DNA of 40,216 nucleotides from Burkholderiales bacterium (GTDB lineage Bacteria; Pseudomonadota; Gammaproteobacteria; Burkholderiales; Burkholderiaceae_C). The notes under the pieces are model-generated. The model was not told where the DNA came from and searched no databases. It worked only from the letters and a program-made list of their open reading frames with translations. The stretch lies in NCBI GenBank assembly GCA_028872015.1, contig JAGWLO010000031.1, positions 1 to 40,216 on the forward strand, given 5' to 3'. Below are positions 7,028 through 16,679 of the stretch, one piece after another; within the stretch, counting starts at the first letter, position 1; each line of letters begins with the position of its first letter. A program made the position numbers and the translations under genes.

Positions 7028-8752
7028 ATGCCCACACTCCTGCAGCGATTCGCGCGCCTGCTGCCCTACATTCGCGCCAGCCGGGCCGGCCTGGTGGCGG
7101 CGTTGTGCGGCGCCATCGTCAGCGCCGCCACCGAGCCGATGATCCCGGCGCTGATGAACCGGCTGCTCGACCAGGGCTTCAGCCGCGGCCAGCTCGCGCT
7201 GTGGCTGGTGCCGCTGGCGATCATCGGCCTGTTCGGGCTGCGCAGCATCGCCGGTTTCCTGGCCCAGTACGGGCTGGCCTGGACCGCCAACCGCGCCGTG
7301 CTGATGTTGCGCGAGCGCATGTTCGCGCGGCTGCTGGCCAGCGCGCCGGCGCTGTTCACGCAGAAGTCCGCCAGCGGCATGACCAACACCCTGGTCTACG
7401 AATCACAGACCGGCGTGACGATCCTGGTCAGCTCGCTGCTGACCCTGGTGCGAGACTCGCTCACCCTGCTGGCGCTGCTGATCTACCTGCTGACCCTGAA
7501 CTGGCAGCTGACGCTGTTCGTGGGGCTGCTGTTTCCGGCCGTGGCGCTGGCGATGCGGGCCCTGGGCCGGCGCCTGCACCGGCTCACCGTCGAGGGCCAG
7601 ACCGCCACCGACGAGCTGGCCTACGTGGTCGAAGAGAACATGCTGGCCTGGCGCATCGTGCGCCTGCACGGCGCCGAGGCGGCCCAGGGCCGGCGCTTCA
7701 TGGCGCGCGCCGACCGCGTGCGCCGGCTCATGATCAAGGCCGTGGTGGCCGGCGGCACCATGACCCCGGTGACGCAGATCATGGCCGCCTGCGCGCTGTC
7801 GGCCGTCATCGTGCTGGCGCTGCTGCAAAGCCGCAGCGGCGGCGCCTCGGTGGGCAGCTTCGTGGCCTTCGTGATGGCGATGCTGCAGCTGGTGACGCCG
7901 GTCAAGCACCTGTCGGACGTGATGGCGCCGCTGACGCGGGGCCTGGCGGCGGTGGAGCGAGGGCTCGACCTCATCGAGCACAGCCCGGCCGAGGTGGGCG
8001 GCGGCTTCGACGCCGGCCGCGCGCGCGGCGAGATCGTGTTCGAGCAGGTCAGCGTGCGCTACCGCGACGACGGCCGGGCCGCCGTCGATGCGCTCAGCCT
8101 GCGCGTGCACGCGGGCGAGACGGTGGCCCTGGTCGGGCCCTCGGGCGCGGGCAAGACGACGCTGGTGAACCTGCTGCCGCGCTTCATCGAGCCCAGCGCC
8201 GGCCGCATCACGCTCGACGGCGTGGCCCTGGCCGACTGGGACATGCACGCGTTGCGGCGCCAGTTCGCGCTCGTCAGCCAGGACGTGGTGCTGTTCAACG
8301 ACACCGTGGCCGCCAACGTGACGCTGGGCGCGGAGATGCCGCGCGAGGCCGTGCGCGACGCGCTGCGTGCGGCCAACCTGCTCGACTTCGTCGAGACCCT
8401 GCCGCAGGGACTGGACACCCCCATCGGCCACAATGGAAGCCAGTTCTCGGGCGGCCAGCGCCAGCGGCTGGCGATCGCGCGCGCGGTGGCCAAGGACGCG
8501 CCGGTGCTGATCCTCGACGAGGCCACGTCGGCGCTGGACAGCGAGTCCGAGCGCGCCGTGCAGGATGCGCTCGACCGCCTGATGCGGGGCCGCACCACGC
8601 TCGTCATCGCGCACCGCCTGTCCACCATCGAGCATGCCGACCGCGTGCTGGCGATGGAGTCGGGCCAGCTCGCCGAGCAGGGCACGCACGCCGCGCTGCT
8701 GGCGGCCGGCGGCCTGTATGCCCGGCTGCACGCGATGCAGTTCAGAACCTGA
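7028..8752 (+). CDS. msbA: Lipid A/phospholipid export ABC transporter MsbA
   Basis: A 574-residue half-transporter with fused membrane and ATPase domains, which as a homodimer flips lipid A-core across the inner membrane. The N-terminal half (1-310) carries six hydrophobic helices, including LVAALCGAIVSAATEPMIPA, LALLIYLLTLNWQLTLFVGL and CALSAVIVLALL. The ATPase half has Walker A GPSGAGKTT (K376), the Q-loop in FALVSQDVVLFND, signature FSGGQRQRLAIARA, Walker [13 protein letters not shown] and the H-loop AHRLST. The N-terminal TEPMIPALMNRLLDQGF stretch is typical of MsbA. It is divergent from tolB. A GATAAT hexamer 14 nt before the ATG is a promoter candidate. It ends 15 nt before the next gene on the same strand. 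Confidence 0.93.
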   Translation: MPTLLQRFARLLPYIRASRAGLVAALCGAIVSAATEPMIPALMNRLLDQGFSRGQLALWLVPLAIIGLFGLRSIAGFLAQYGLAWTANRAVLMLRERMFARLLASAPALFTQKSASGMTNTLVYESQTGVTILVSSLLTLVRDSLTLLALLIYLLTLNWQLTLFVGLLFPAVALAMRALGRRLHRLTVEGQTATDELAYVVEENMLAWRIVRLHGAEAAQGRRFMARADRVRRLMIKAVVAGGTMTPVTQIMAACALSAVIVLALLQSRSGGASVGSFVAFVMAMLQLVTPVKHLSDVMAPLTRGLAAVERGLDLIEHSPAEVGGGFDAGRARGEIVFEQVSVRYRDDGRAAVDALSLRVHAGETVALVGPSGAGKTTLVNLLPRFIEPSAGRITLDGVALADWDMHALRRQFALVSQDVVLFNDTVAANVTLGAEMPREAVRDALRAANLLDFVETLPQGLDTPIGHNGSQFSGGQRQRLAIARAVAKDAPVLILDEATSALDSESERAVQDALDRLMRGRTTLVIAHRLSTIEHADRVLAMESGQLAEQGTHAALLAAGGLYARLHAMQFRT

Positions 8753-8767
8753 CCGGAGAAGCGACCG

Positions 8768-9373
8768 ATGAGCCTCGACGCCCCGCCCTCGACCCCGATC
8801 TCGCGCTACCCCGTGCCCGAGCTGAAGGACCTGCCCGAAGACCTGCGCACGCGCATCCTGGCGGTGCAGGACAAGGCTGGCTTCGTGCCCAACGTGTTCC
8901 TGGCCCTGGCCCATCGGCCGGCCGAGTGGCGCGCGTTCATGGCCTACCACGACGCGCTGCTGCTGAAGGAAACCGGCTCGCTGACCAAGGGCGAGCGCGA
9001 GATGATCATCGTGGCCACCTCGGCCGCCAACCAGTGCCTGTACTGCGTGGTGGCGCACGGCGCGATCCTGCGCATCCACGAGAAGAAGCCGCTGCTGGCC
9101 GACCAGGTGGCGGTGAACCACCGCAAGGCCGACATCACGCCGCGTCAGCGCGCCATGCTGGACTTCGCGCTGAAGGTGTGCACCGAATCGCAGCGCATCG
9201 ACGAGGCCGACTTCGACGCGCTGCGGGCCCACGGTTTCAGCGATGAAGACGCCTGGGACATCGGCGCCATCACCGCCTTCTTCGGGCTGTCCAACCGGAT
9301 GGCCAACCTCACCGGGATGCGGCCGAACGACGAGTTCTACCTGATGGGGCGGGTGGCCAAGACCAAGGCTTGA
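8768..9373 (+). CDS. AhpD-like peroxidase-related enzyme (carboxymuconolactone decarboxylase fold)
   Basis: A 201-residue member of the alkylhydroperoxidase AhpD / carboxymuconolactone decarboxylase family. The redox motif CxxCxxxH is intact (QCLYCVVAHGAILR, about residues 83-96), preceded by the usual TKGEREMIIVATSAAN segment. The N-terminal SRYPVPELKDLPEDLRTRI and the C-terminal segment ending in NRMANLTGMRPNDEFYLMGR match the group called uncharacterised peroxidase-related enzymes. Such proteins use the vicinal thiols for peroxide reduction or disulfide exchange; the substrate and electron donor are unknown here. It lies 15 nt after msbA and is probably co-transcribed, with GGAG before the ATG. 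Confidence 0.88.
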   Translation: MSLDAPPSTPISRYPVPELKDLPEDLRTRILAVQDKAGFVPNVFLALAHRPAEWRAFMAYHDALLLKETGSLTKGEREMIIVATSAANQCLYCVVAHGAILRIHEKKPLLADQVAVNHRKADITPRQRAMLDFALKVCTESQRIDEADFDALRAHGFSDEDAWDIGAITAFFGLSNRMANLTGMRPNDEFYLMGRVAKTKA

Positions 9374-9387
9374 GCCCGGGCATGCCC

Positions 9388-10263
9388 TCAGGGCAACTGC
9401 TGCAGCGCGCGGATCCGGTCCTCGATCGGGGGGTGGCTGGCCAGCAGCGCCATCACCCCGCCTGGCCGGCCGTTGATGCCCATGGCGGCCACGCTCTTGG
9501 GCAACTCGCCGGACTGTAGCCCGCCCAGCCGCGCCAGCGCATTGATCATGGGCTGGCGGCGCCCCAGCAGCGTGGCCGAGCCGGCATCGGCGCGGAACTC
9601 GCGCCGGCGCGAAAACCAGGCCACGATGATCGCGGCCAGCACGCCCAGCACCAGGTCGAGCACGACAGTGGTGACCAGGTAGCCGATGCCCACGCCGTCG
9701 CGGTCGTTGCGCAGCAGCACGCGGTCGACGAAGTAGCCGATCACGCGCGACAGGAACACGACGAAGGTGTTCATCACGCCCTGGATCAGCGTCAGGGTGA
9801 CCATGTCGCCGTTGGCGATGTGGCTGATCTCGTGGCCCAGCACCGCCTCGACCTCGTCGCGCGTCATGCCGCGCAACAGGCCGGTGGACACCGCCACCAA
9901 GGCCGAGTTCTTGAACGCGCCGGTGGCGAAGGCATTCGGCTCACCCTCGTACAACGCCACCTCGGGCATGCCGATGCCGGCCTGCGTGGCCAGCTTCTGC
10001 ACCGTGCCGACCAGCCAGCGGTGGGTGGCGTCGGGCGAGTCGTTGATGATCTGCGCGCCGGTGGACCATTTGGCGATCGGCTTGCTCATCAGCAGCGAGA
10101 CGAAGGCGCCGCCGAAGCCGAAGACCAACGCAAAGCCCAGCAGCAGCCCGGGCTGCAGGCCGTTGGCCGTGAGAAAGCGGTTCACGCCCAGCAGGCTGGC
10201 GGCCACGCTCAGCACGAGCATCACGGCCAGGTTGGTGGCGACGAACAGCAGGATGCGTTTCAT
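9388..10263 (-). CDS. htpX: Membrane zinc metalloprotease HtpX
   Basis: A 291-residue M48B protease of the inner membrane that degrades misfolded membrane proteins alongside FtsH. Two N-terminal transmembrane helices (about 4-24 and 38-60) precede the HEISH zinc site (H144, E145, H148). The third ligand is E222 in [10 protein letters not shown]. Two further hydrophobic segments lie between (about 158-180 and 197-217). The length matches the family. The ATG at 10263 starts the canonical MKRILLF. It is convergent with the AhpD-like gene (14 nt between stops) and about 100 bp downstream of the NYN gene, so it probably has its own promoter. I see no clear heat-shock promoter. Confidence 0.95.
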   Translation of the reverse strand: MKRILLFVATNLAVMLVLSVAASLLGVNRFLTANGLQPGLLLGFALVFGFGGAFVSLLMSKPIAKWSTGAQIINDSPDATHRWLVGTVQKLATQAGIGMPEVALYEGEPNAFATGAFKNSALVAVSTGLLRGMTRDEVEAVLGHEISHIANGDMVTLTLIQGVMNTFVVFLSRVIGYFVDRVLLRNDRDGVGIGYLVTTVVLDLVLGVLAAIIVAWFSRRREFRADAGSATLLGRRQPMINALARLGGLQSGELPKSVAAMGINGRPGGVMALLASHPPIEDRIRALQQLP

Positions 10264-10364
10264 GGCAAGGCGGGCCGCGGCGGGCCGGTGGCGTTTCGGA
10301 ACGGCTTGGAGTTGGGGATGCGGGCCGAGGTTTCAAGCCGCCGCGCGCTCCCCCCAAAGGGCGT

Positions 10365-11279
10365 TCAGCGCCGCAGCCGCACCTGCGAGGGCTTGTCGGG
10401 CGGCAGCAGCTCGAAGCGGTCGTGCAACTGCGAGAACAGCTTCAGCGACGAGCTGTTCTTGCCCAGCAACTGCGCCTCGCGCAGGCGCTGCACGGCCACG
10501 TTCAGGGCCAGCGCCTGCCCGGCGGCGAGCTCGGGCAGGCAGGCCAGCACGGCGGCGACCGAGGTGCTGCCGCGGTGGGCGGCCTCGGGTGCCGGGCCAG
10601 ACGGCGCAGACGCAGCAGGAGGAGCCGGCGGGGCCGGGGGCGCGGGCGGCGGCGCATCGGCCAGCACCTCGACGATGCGCTCGGCCACCGCAGCCGTCTT
10701 GCGCGCCGCGGTCTTGCGGGCCGGCGCCTTCTTGGCCGCCGGCGTCTTGGCAGACGTCTTGGCGGCCGCCTTCTTCGCCGGCGGCTTCTTCGCCGCCGGT
10801 GCCTTGGCCGGCGCGCGCCGGGCCGCCGTGCGCGCCGGTGCCGCCGCGCCGCTGGCGGCGTGGTGTTCGAGCACGGTGAAGTCGTCGTAGGCGTCCTGCG
10901 TCTCGTCGCCGGTCTTGCCCTGCTGGCCGATGCCGCGCACCACGCAGCCCTTCTCGCGCAGCCGCGCCACCAGTGGTGCGAAATCGGAATCCGACGAAGC
11001 GATCACCACCACGTCGGGCCGCTCGGCCAGCACGAGGTCGATCGCGTCCACCGCCAGCGCGATGTCGGTGGAGTTCTTGCCGGCGGCCAGGTTCACCATC
11101 GGCTTGATCGACAGCCGCTTGAAGATCGCCTGGTGCTTGACCGCACTCTCGGCCGTGCAGTAGGCGCGCCGCACGTGCAGCCCGCCGTGCTGGTTGAGCA
11201 GCAGCTTGACCGCCTGCTCCATCACATCCACCGAGATGTTGTCGGCGTCGATCAGCAGCATCACGCGTTCTTGGCTCAT
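10365..11279 (-). CDS. NYN-domain RNase-like protein with Lys/Ala/Pro linker and LOTUS-like C-terminus
   Basis: A 304-residue protein. Residues 1-140 form a NYN (PIN-like) nuclease domain with the acidic set expected for metal-dependent RNA cleavage: D11/D13 in LLIDADN, D72 in [12 protein letters not shown], and D97/D99 in IASSDSDF. Residues 145-198 are a linker made almost only of Ala, Lys, Pro, Arg and Thr ([19 protein letters not shown]), like histone H1 tails, followed by a proline-rich run ([13 protein letters not shown]). Residues 237-304 resemble an OST-HTH/LOTUS domain ([20 protein letters not shown], then [13 protein letters not shown]). The ATG overlaps the pyrC stop (ATGA), indicating translational coupling. 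RNA processing is likely; the target is unknown. Confidence 0.85.
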   Translation of the reverse strand: MSQERVMLLIDADNISVDVMEQAVKLLLNQHGGLHVRRAYCTAESAVKHQAIFKRLSIKPMVNLAAGKNSTDIALAVDAIDLVLAERPDVVVIASSDSDFAPLVARLREKGCVVRGIGQQGKTGDETQDAYDDFTVLEHHAASGAAAPARTAARRAPAKAPAAKKPPAKKAAAKTSAKTPAAKKAPARKTAARKTAAVAERIVEVLADAPPPAPPAPPAPPAASAPSGPAPEAAHRGSTSVAAVLACLPELAAGQALALNVAVQRLREAQLLGKNSSSLKLFSQLHDRFELLPPDKPSQVRLRR

Positions 11280-12307
11280 GGCAGCTTCCAGGTCAGGGTT
11301 TCGCCGGCGCGCAGCGGCTTGATCGACGCGTCGCCGAACGGCAGCGCCTCGGGCAGGGTCCAGCGCTCGCGCCGCAGCGTGACCGTGCCGCGGTTGCGCG
11401 GCAGGCCGTAGAAATCGGCGCCGTGGAAGCTGGCGAAGCCTTCCAGCCGGTCCAGCGCCCCGGCGGCCTCGAAGGCCTCGGCATACAGCGCCAGCGCCGC
11501 CGGGGCCGTGAAGCAGCCGGCGCCGCACACGCTCTGCTCCTTCATCGCCGCGGCGTGCGGCGCGCTGTCGGTGCCGAGGAAGAACTTCGCGCTGCCCGAG
11601 GTGGCCGCACGCACCAGCGCCTGGCGGTGGCGCTCCTTCTTCAGCACCGGCAGGCAGTAGTAGTGCGGCCGCAGCCCGCCGGTGAAGAGCGCGTTGCGGT
11701 TGAACAGCAGGTGGTGCGCGGTGATCGTGGCCGCCAGGCCGGCATCGGCCTCGGCCACGACCTGCGCGGCCTCGGCGGTGGTGATGTGCTCGAGCACGAT
11801 CTTCAGGGCCGGGAAGTCGCGCCGCAGCGGCTGCAGCACGCGGTCGATGAAGACGGCTTCGCGGTCGAAGATGTCGATCCCGGCGTCGGTGACCTCGCCG
11901 TGCACCAGCAGCAGCATGCCCTCGCGCTGCATCGCCTCGAGCACGCCGTGCACGTGCCGCAGGTCGGTGACGCCGGCGTCGCTGTGGGTGGTGGCGCCGG
12001 CGGGGTAGAGCTTGACGGCGACGACGCCGGCGTCGCGCGCGCGCCGGATCTCGTCGGGCGCGGTACGGTCGGTCAGGTACAGCGTCATCAGCGGCGTGAA
12101 GTCGGCCCCGGCCGGCAGCGCGGCCAGGATGCGGTCGCGGTAGGCCAGGGCCTGCGCCGTGGTCGTCACCGGCGGCCGCAGGTTGGGCATCACGATGGCG
12201 CGAGCGAACTGCCGCGCCGTGTAGGGCAGCACGGCGGCCATCGCCGCGCCGTCGCGCAGGTGCAGGTGCCAGTCGTCGGGGCGGGTGAAGGTCAATGCGT
12301 CGGGCAT
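11276..12307 (-). CDS. pyrC: Dihydroorotase (class II, PyrC)
   Basis: A 343-residue zinc amidohydrolase interconverting carbamoyl-aspartate and dihydroorotate in pyrimidine synthesis. Metal ligands visible are H14 and H16 ([10 protein letters not shown]), the carboxylated Lys K99 (VKLYPAG), H136 (LVHGE), H174 (VLEH) and D247 (GTDSAPH). The length matches E. coli-type PyrC. The start is taken at the ATG at 12307 ([14 protein letters not shown]); a GTG nine codons upstream is possible but would place the GACAAT -10-like hexamer (12320-12315) inside the gene. With the chosen start the hexamer lies exactly 7 nt before ATG and no Shine-Dalgarno is visible, so the transcript may be leaderless. The 3' end overlaps the NYN gene by 4 nt. 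Confidence 0.95.
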   Translation of the reverse strand: MPDALTFTRPDDWHLHLRDGAAMAAVLPYTARQFARAIVMPNLRPPVTTTAQALAYRDRILAALPAGADFTPLMTLYLTDRTAPDEIRRARDAGVVAVKLYPAGATTHSDAGVTDLRHVHGVLEAMQREGMLLLVHGEVTDAGIDIFDREAVFIDRVLQPLRRDFPALKIVLEHITTAEAAQVVAEADAGLAATITAHHLLFNRNALFTGGLRPHYYCLPVLKKERHRQALVRAATSGSAKFFLGTDSAPHAAAMKEQSVCGAGCFTAPAALALYAEAFEAAGALDRLEGFASFHGADFYGLPRNRGTVTLRRERWTLPEALPFGDASIKPLRAGETLTWKLP

Positions 12308-12347
12308 GCGCAGGATTGTCCCATCGCCCGCCACGCCGCCCGGCGCC

Positions 12348-13082
12348 TCAGTGCTGCAGGATCTTCGACAGGAAGTCCTTCGCCCGCGGCGAGCGCGCGT
12401 CGGGGTTGCCGAAGAAATCGTCGCGCGTGCAGTCCTCGACGATCCGGCCGGCGTCCATGAAGATCACGCGGTGGCTCACCTTGCGCGCGAACCCCATCTC
12501 GTGCGTGACGCACATCATGGTCATGCCCTCGTTGGCCAGCTGCACCATCACGTCGAGCACCTCGCCCACCATCTCGGGGTCGAGCGCGCTGGTGGGCTCG
12601 TCGAACAGCATCACGATCGGGTCCATGCTGAGCGCGCGCGCGATCGCCACCCGCTGCTGCTGGCCGCCCGAGAGCTGGCCCGGGAACTTGTCCTTGTGCA
12701 CCATCAGGCCGACGCGGTCGAGCATCTTCAGACCGCGCGACTGGGCGTCGTCGGCGCTGCGGCCCAGCACCTTGGTCTGCGCCAGCGTCAGGTTCTCGGT
12801 GACGCTCAGGTGCGGGAACAGCTCGAAGTGCTGGAACACCATGCCCACGCGCGCACGCAGCTTGGGCAGGTTGGTCTTGGGGTCGGACAGGCTGATGCCG
12901 TCGACGACGATGTCGCCCTTCTGAAACGGCTCCAGCGCGTTGACGGTCTTGATCAGCGTGCTCTTGCCCGAGCCCGAGGGGCCGCAGACGACGACCACCT
13001 CGCCCTTCTGGATGGTGGTGCTGCAGTCGGTCAGCACCTGGAAGCTGCCGTACCACTTGCTGACGCTCTTGATGTCGATCAC
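12348..13082 (-). CDS. gltL: Glutamate/aspartate ABC transporter ATP-binding protein
   Basis: A 244-residue polar amino acid ABC ATPase. Walker A is GPSGSGKST (K40), the Q-loop lies in [16 protein letters not shown], the signature is [15 protein letters not shown], Walker B is [13 protein letters not shown] and the switch is [12 protein letters not shown]. The start is GTG at 13082, preceded by GAGGAG six nt away; this gives the normal family length, whereas the longer open frame upstream is the antisense-like shadow of gltK. It is the last gene of gltI-J-K-L, 10 nt after gltK. It energises import of glutamate/aspartate through GltJ/GltK. Confidence 0.94.
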   Translation of the reverse strand: MIDIKSVSKWYGSFQVLTDCSTTIQKGEVVVVCGPSGSGKSTLIKTVNALEPFQKGDIVVDGISLSDPKTNLPKLRARVGMVFQHFELFPHLSVTENLTLAQTKVLGRSADDAQSRGLKMLDRVGLMVHKDKFPGQLSGGQQQRVAIARALSMDPIVMLFDEPTSALDPEMVGEVLDVMVQLANEGMTMMCVTHEMGFARKVSHRVIFMDAGRIVEDCTRDDFFGNPDARSPRAKDFLSKILQH

Positions 13083-13092
13083 GACGGACTCC

Positions 13093-13758
13093 TCAACGGA
13101 TGATGGCGATCCGGGCCTGCAGCCGCCTGACGGCCATCGACAGGCTGGAACAGATCGCGAAATACACGACCGCCGCGACGAGGTAGGTCTCGACCGGGCG
13201 GTTGAAGTTCTTGCCGGCGTTCTCGAAGCCCTTGAGCAGGTCGTAGGCGCCGATGGCATACACCAGCGAGGTGTCCTGGAACAGGATGATGGTCTGCGTC
13301 AGCAGCACCGGCAGCATGTTGCGCAAGGCCTGCGGCAGCACCACCAGCTGCATCGTCTGGCGGTAGTTCATGCCCACCGCATAGCCCGCATGCACCTGGC
13401 CGCGCGGCACGCTCTGGATGCCGGCGCGCATGATCTCGGCGTAGTAGGCAGCCTCGAACAACGTGAAGGTGATGAAGGCCGACCACTCGGCGCCCAGGGG
13501 CCGGCCGATGAGCAGCGGGATGAGCAGGAAGAACCACAGGATCACCATCACCAGCGGCACGCTGCGCATCAGGTTCACGTAGGCCGCCGCCGGCAGCACC
13601 AGGCCCGGCCGGCCCGACAGCCGCAGCAGCGCCAGCAGCGTGCCCAGCACGATGCCGCCCACCATGGCCACGCCCGTGAGCTGCAGCGAGAACAGGAAGC
13701 CCTTGAGGACGAAGTCGGACAGGACGCCCCAGGTGAGGAAGCCGAAGTCGAGGTTCAC
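13093..13758 (-). CDS. gltK: Glutamate/aspartate ABC transporter permease GltK
   Basis: A 221-residue HisM/GltK-type inner-membrane permease. Hydrophobic helices include [20 protein letters not shown] near 21-40, [17 protein letters not shown] and [20 protein letters not shown]. The cytoplasmic EAA loop that docks the ATPase reads [20 protein letters not shown] near 108-127. The [10 protein letters not shown] segment is typical of the family. The ATG at 13758 lies 15 nt after the gltJ stop. It pairs with GltJ to form the pore. Confidence 0.94.
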   Translation of the reverse strand: MNLDFGFLTWGVLSDFVLKGFLFSLQLTGVAMVGGIVLGTLLALLRLSGRPGLVLPAAAYVNLMRSVPLVMVILWFFLLIPLLIGRPLGAEWSAFITFTLFEAAYYAEIMRAGIQSVPRGQVHAGYAVGMNYRQTMQLVVLPQALRNMLPVLLTQTIILFQDTSLVYAIGAYDLLKGFENAGKNFNRPVETYLVAAVVYFAICSSLSMAVRRLQARIAIIR

Positions 13759-13773
13759 GTCAGGCCCCGCGCT

Positions 13774-14511
13774 TCACGGGCTGCCCAGCATGCCGGGCAC
13801 GCGCAGGCGGCGCTCCACCGCCTGCATCACGCGGTTGACCGCGAACGCCGAGACGAAGTACAGCAGCGTCACGGCCAGGTACATCTGGATGTTCAGGCCG
13901 GTCTCTTCGCCGGCCTGCAGCGCGAACATCGTCAGCTCGGCCACGCTGACGGCGAACGCCACCGACGAGTTCTTGATGATGTTCATGGCCTCGCTGGTCA
14001 GCGGCGGGATGACGATGCGAAACGCCATCGGCAGCAGCACGTAGCGGTAGGTCTGGGGCAGCGTCAGCCCCATCGCCAGGCCGGCATGGCGCTGGCCGGC
14101 CGGCAGGCTCTGGATGCCGGCCTTCACCTGCTCGGCGATACGCGCCGAGGTGAAGAACCCGAGCGCGAACACCACCAGCACGAAGCTGGGCAGCGCCCGC
14201 AGCGACAGGAAGATCGACGGCAGCACCTGGTACCACAGGAAGATCTGCACCAGCAGCGGGATGTTGCGGAACAGCTCGGTCCAGGCATTGCCCAGCGCGA
14301 CCAGCCGGCGGTCGGGCGCGGTGCGCAGGATGCCCACCGCCGAGCCGACGACGAAGGCCACGCCCAGCGCCAGGGCCGACACCGACAGCGTCCAGCCCCA
14401 GGCCGAGAGCAGCCAGTCGAGGTAGGTGACGTCGCGGCCGTGACCGATACAGCCGGCGATCACGTCACCGCTGGTGGTTTCCTTGCAGAAGGTCTGCCAA
14501 TCCCAGGCCAC
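13774..14511 (-). CDS. gltJ: Glutamate/aspartate ABC transporter permease GltJ
   Basis: A 245-residue permease, slightly longer at the N-terminus than GltK, as usual for GltJ. The N-terminal WDWQTFCKET and LDWLLSAWGWTLSVSALAL segments and ELFRNIPLLVQIFLWYQVLP are characteristic. The EAA loop reads EQVKAGIQSLPAGQRHAGLA (about 143-162). The last helix region is YLAVTLLYFVSAFAVNRVMQ. It lies 53 nt downstream of gltI and 15 nt upstream of gltK in one operon. Confidence 0.94.
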   Translation of the reverse strand: MAWDWQTFCKETTSGDVIAGCIGHGRDVTYLDWLLSAWGWTLSVSALALGVAFVVGSAVGILRTAPDRRLVALGNAWTELFRNIPLLVQIFLWYQVLPSIFLSLRALPSFVLVVFALGFFTSARIAEQVKAGIQSLPAGQRHAGLAMGLTLPQTYRYVLLPMAFRIVIPPLTSEAMNIIKNSSVAFAVSVAELTMFALQAGEETGLNIQMYLAVTLLYFVSAFAVNRVMQAVERRLRVPGMLGSP

Positions 14512-14564
14512 GCCGCTCCCCTGCTACGCCTTGCGGCGCACCGCCAGTGGCGGCGCGCGGCCGG

Positions 14565-15464
14565 TCACTTCTTCTCGTAGTCCTCGACCGGCTTGTCGTT
14601 CGGGTGCGCCCAGGCGTACTGGGTGGCCGCGCTGGCGGGCAGGTTCAGCGCCGTGTTGGTGGGCGGGATCGGCTGCATGAACCACTTGTCGTAGAGCTTG
14701 GCGATCTCGCCCGACTTCATCATCGCGATGATGTGGTCGTCCACCGCCTTCTTGAACGCGGGGTCGTCCTTGCGCAGCATGATGGCGATGGGCTCCACCG
14801 ACAGCGGCTCGCCGACGATCTTGAAGTCGGCCGGGTGCTTGGCCTTGGCGATGTTGCCGGCCAGGATCTGGCCGTCCATCACGAAGGCATCGGCGCGGCC
14901 CGATTCGAGCAGCAGGAAGCTGTCGGAGTGGTCCTTGCCGTACAGCTCCTTGAAGTCGATGCCCTTGGCGCGCTCGTTCTTGCGCAGCAGCAGCACCGAG
15001 GTCGTGCCGGTGGTGGTGGCCACCGTCTTGCCGGCCAGCTGGGCGATGGAGGTGATGCCCGAATTGGCCTTGACCGCGATGCGCACCTCCTCGACGTAGG
15101 TGGTGACGGCGAAAGCCGCTTCCTTCTGGCGAGCGGCGCTGTTGGTGGTGGAGCCGCACTCGAGGTCCACCGTGCCGTTGGCCACCAGCGGGATGCGGTT
15201 CTGCGAGGTCACCGGCTGGTACTTGATGTCGAGCCTGGCCAGGCCGAGCTGCTTCTGGATGTCGGCCAGCACGCGGCGGCAGATCTCGACGTGGAAGCCC
15301 ACGTACTTGCCGTCGCCCAGCGTGTACGACAGCGCACCCGAGGATTCGCGCACCCCCATCGTCACGCTGCCGGTGGACTTGATCTTGGCCAGCGTGTCTT
15401 CGGCGTGCACCGGCAAGGCGGCCAGCGTGGCGGCGGCCAGGGCGGCCATCAACAGTGTCTTCAT
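14565..15464 (-). CDS. gltI: Periplasmic glutamate/aspartate-binding protein GltI
   Basis: A 299-residue family 3 solute-binding protein. A signal peptide (MKTLLMAALAAATLAALPVHA, cut near residue 21) precedes the binding fold. Ligand-site landmarks include VTMGVRESSGALSYTLGDGK, YVGFHVEICRRV, VDLECGSTTNSAARQKEAAF and SFLLLESGRADAFVMDGQIL. It captures acidic amino acids and hands them to GltJKL. The start ATG at 15464 has an excellent GAGGAGGA ribosome site. A TAGAAT hexamer about 48 nt upstream (15517-15512, minus strand) is a possible -10 without a good -35. High expression relative to the rest of the operon is expected from the 53-nt gap after the gene. Confidence 0.95.
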   Translation of the reverse strand: MKTLLMAALAAATLAALPVHAEDTLAKIKSTGSVTMGVRESSGALSYTLGDGKYVGFHVEICRRVLADIQKQLGLARLDIKYQPVTSQNRIPLVANGTVDLECGSTTNSAARQKEAAFAVTTYVEEVRIAVKANSGITSIAQLAGKTVATTTGTTSVLLLRKNERAKGIDFKELYGKDHSDSFLLLESGRADAFVMDGQILAGNIAKAKHPADFKIVGEPLSVEPIAIMLRKDDPAFKKAVDDHIIAMMKSGEIAKLYDKWFMQPIPPTNTALNLPASAATQYAWAHPNDKPVEDYEKK

Positions 15465-15622
15465 CGAATTCCTCCTCGTGCGCTCGGCATGGAGACGCCA
15501 CGCCAGCGCGGATTCTAGGAAGCGGCGGGCGGCTGCCCCTTAAGCGTCAACCCGCGCTGGCCCGGCAGGGCATGCAAGCGCCGGGCCAGGACGGCGGCAC
15601 CCTGCGGCGGCACCGCGCCGCT

Positions 15623-16546
15623 TCAAGCCGGTTCGCGCCGGCCCAGGTAGTCCCACAGGGCCTGCACGCCGGGCTTGACGTGGCGCGCCGCCTCCGGGCG
15701 CTCGCGGTAGATGCGCACCTCCATCGTCAACGCCAGCCGGCCGGGCTCGGCCGCCGGCACCAGGCGGCCCGCGGCCAGCTCCTGGCGCACCGAGCTGTGG
15801 GGCAGGAAGGCCAGGCCATGGCCTTCCAGCGCCATCGCCTTCAGGCCCTCGGCCATGTCGGTCTCGTAGATCGTCTCCAGCTGCAGCGGCTCGCCCGCCT
15901 GCTTGACGATCAGCTCGACCAGACGCGCCATGTACGCCCCCGGCGCGTAGCCCAGCAGGGGCACCCGCGCCTGCGGCGGCCCCGGCAGCGCGAACAGCGG
16001 CTCGCCGCCGGGCGCGGCCTTGGCGTAGGGCGCCAGCGTCTCGCTGCCCAGGCTGAGCATCTGGTAGCGCTCGTCGCCCAGCGGCAGCGGCTGCGAGGGG
16101 TGGTGGTAGGCGATCAGCAGGTCGCAGCCGCTCTCGGTCAGGCGCAGCACGGCGTCGTGCACGTTCAGCGCCGTGACGCGGGTCTTGATGGCGCCGAAGC
16201 CGCGGCGCAGGGCCATCAGCCAGTGCGGGAAGAAGGTGAAGGCCAAGGTGTGCGGCACCGCGAAGTCGATTGTGTCCTGGCCCGCGGCCTCGTGGCTGCG
16301 CATCAGGTTGCGCGTGGCGTGCAGCTCGTCGAGGATCTGCAGCGCCTGCGCGTGCAGCGTCTCGCCGGCGGGCGTGAGCCGCGTGGGGTAGGACGAGCGG
16401 TCGACGAGGTCGATGCCGGCCCAGGCCTCCAGGGCCTGGATGCGGCGCGAGAACGCCGGCTGGGTGACGTGCCGCAGCTGCGCCGAGCGCGAGAAGCTGC
16501 GCGTCTCGGCCAGGCTCACGAAGTCCTCGAGCCACTTGGTTTCCAC
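15623..16546 (-). CDS. LysR-family transcriptional regulator
   Basis: A 307-residue LysR-type regulator. The winged HTH (residues 1-60, WLEDFVSLAETRSFSRSAQL and VTQPAFSRRIQALEAWAG) is followed by the effector-binding domain (about 90-300). The start is GTG at 16546, giving normal length; the open frame continues 98 codons further but that part is low-complexity and unrelated. A TACACT hexamer 8 nt upstream of the GTG, with no ribosome site between, suggests a leaderless transcript. It lies 158 bp upstream of gltI on the same strand instead of being divergent, so control of gltIJKL is plausible but unproven. The upstream neighbour, a secreted protein gene, is divergent and is the other likely target. 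Confidence 0.9.
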   Translation of the reverse strand: METKWLEDFVSLAETRSFSRSAQLRHVTQPAFSRRIQALEAWAGIDLVDRSSYPTRLTPAGETLHAQALQILDELHATRNLMRSHEAAGQDTIDFAVPHTLAFTFFPHWLMALRRGFGAIKTRVTALNVHDAVLRLTESGCDLLIAYHHPSQPLPLGDERYQMLSLGSETLAPYAKAAPGGEPLFALPGPPQARVPLLGYAPGAYMARLVELIVKQAGEPLQLETIYETDMAEGLKAMALEGHGLAFLPHSSVRQELAAGRLVPAAEPGRLALTMEVRIYRERPEAARHVKPGVQALWDYLGRREPA

Positions 16547-16679
16547 AGGCAAGCAGTGTATCGGCGGCGCCCCGGCCAGGCCCGGCCGCGCCGGGGCGCT
16601 GCTATCCTGCCCCAAGGCCGTCGCGGCATCGGGGCGGCGGCCCTGCCCACCGCCCCGCCATCCCACCCGGAGCACAGCC

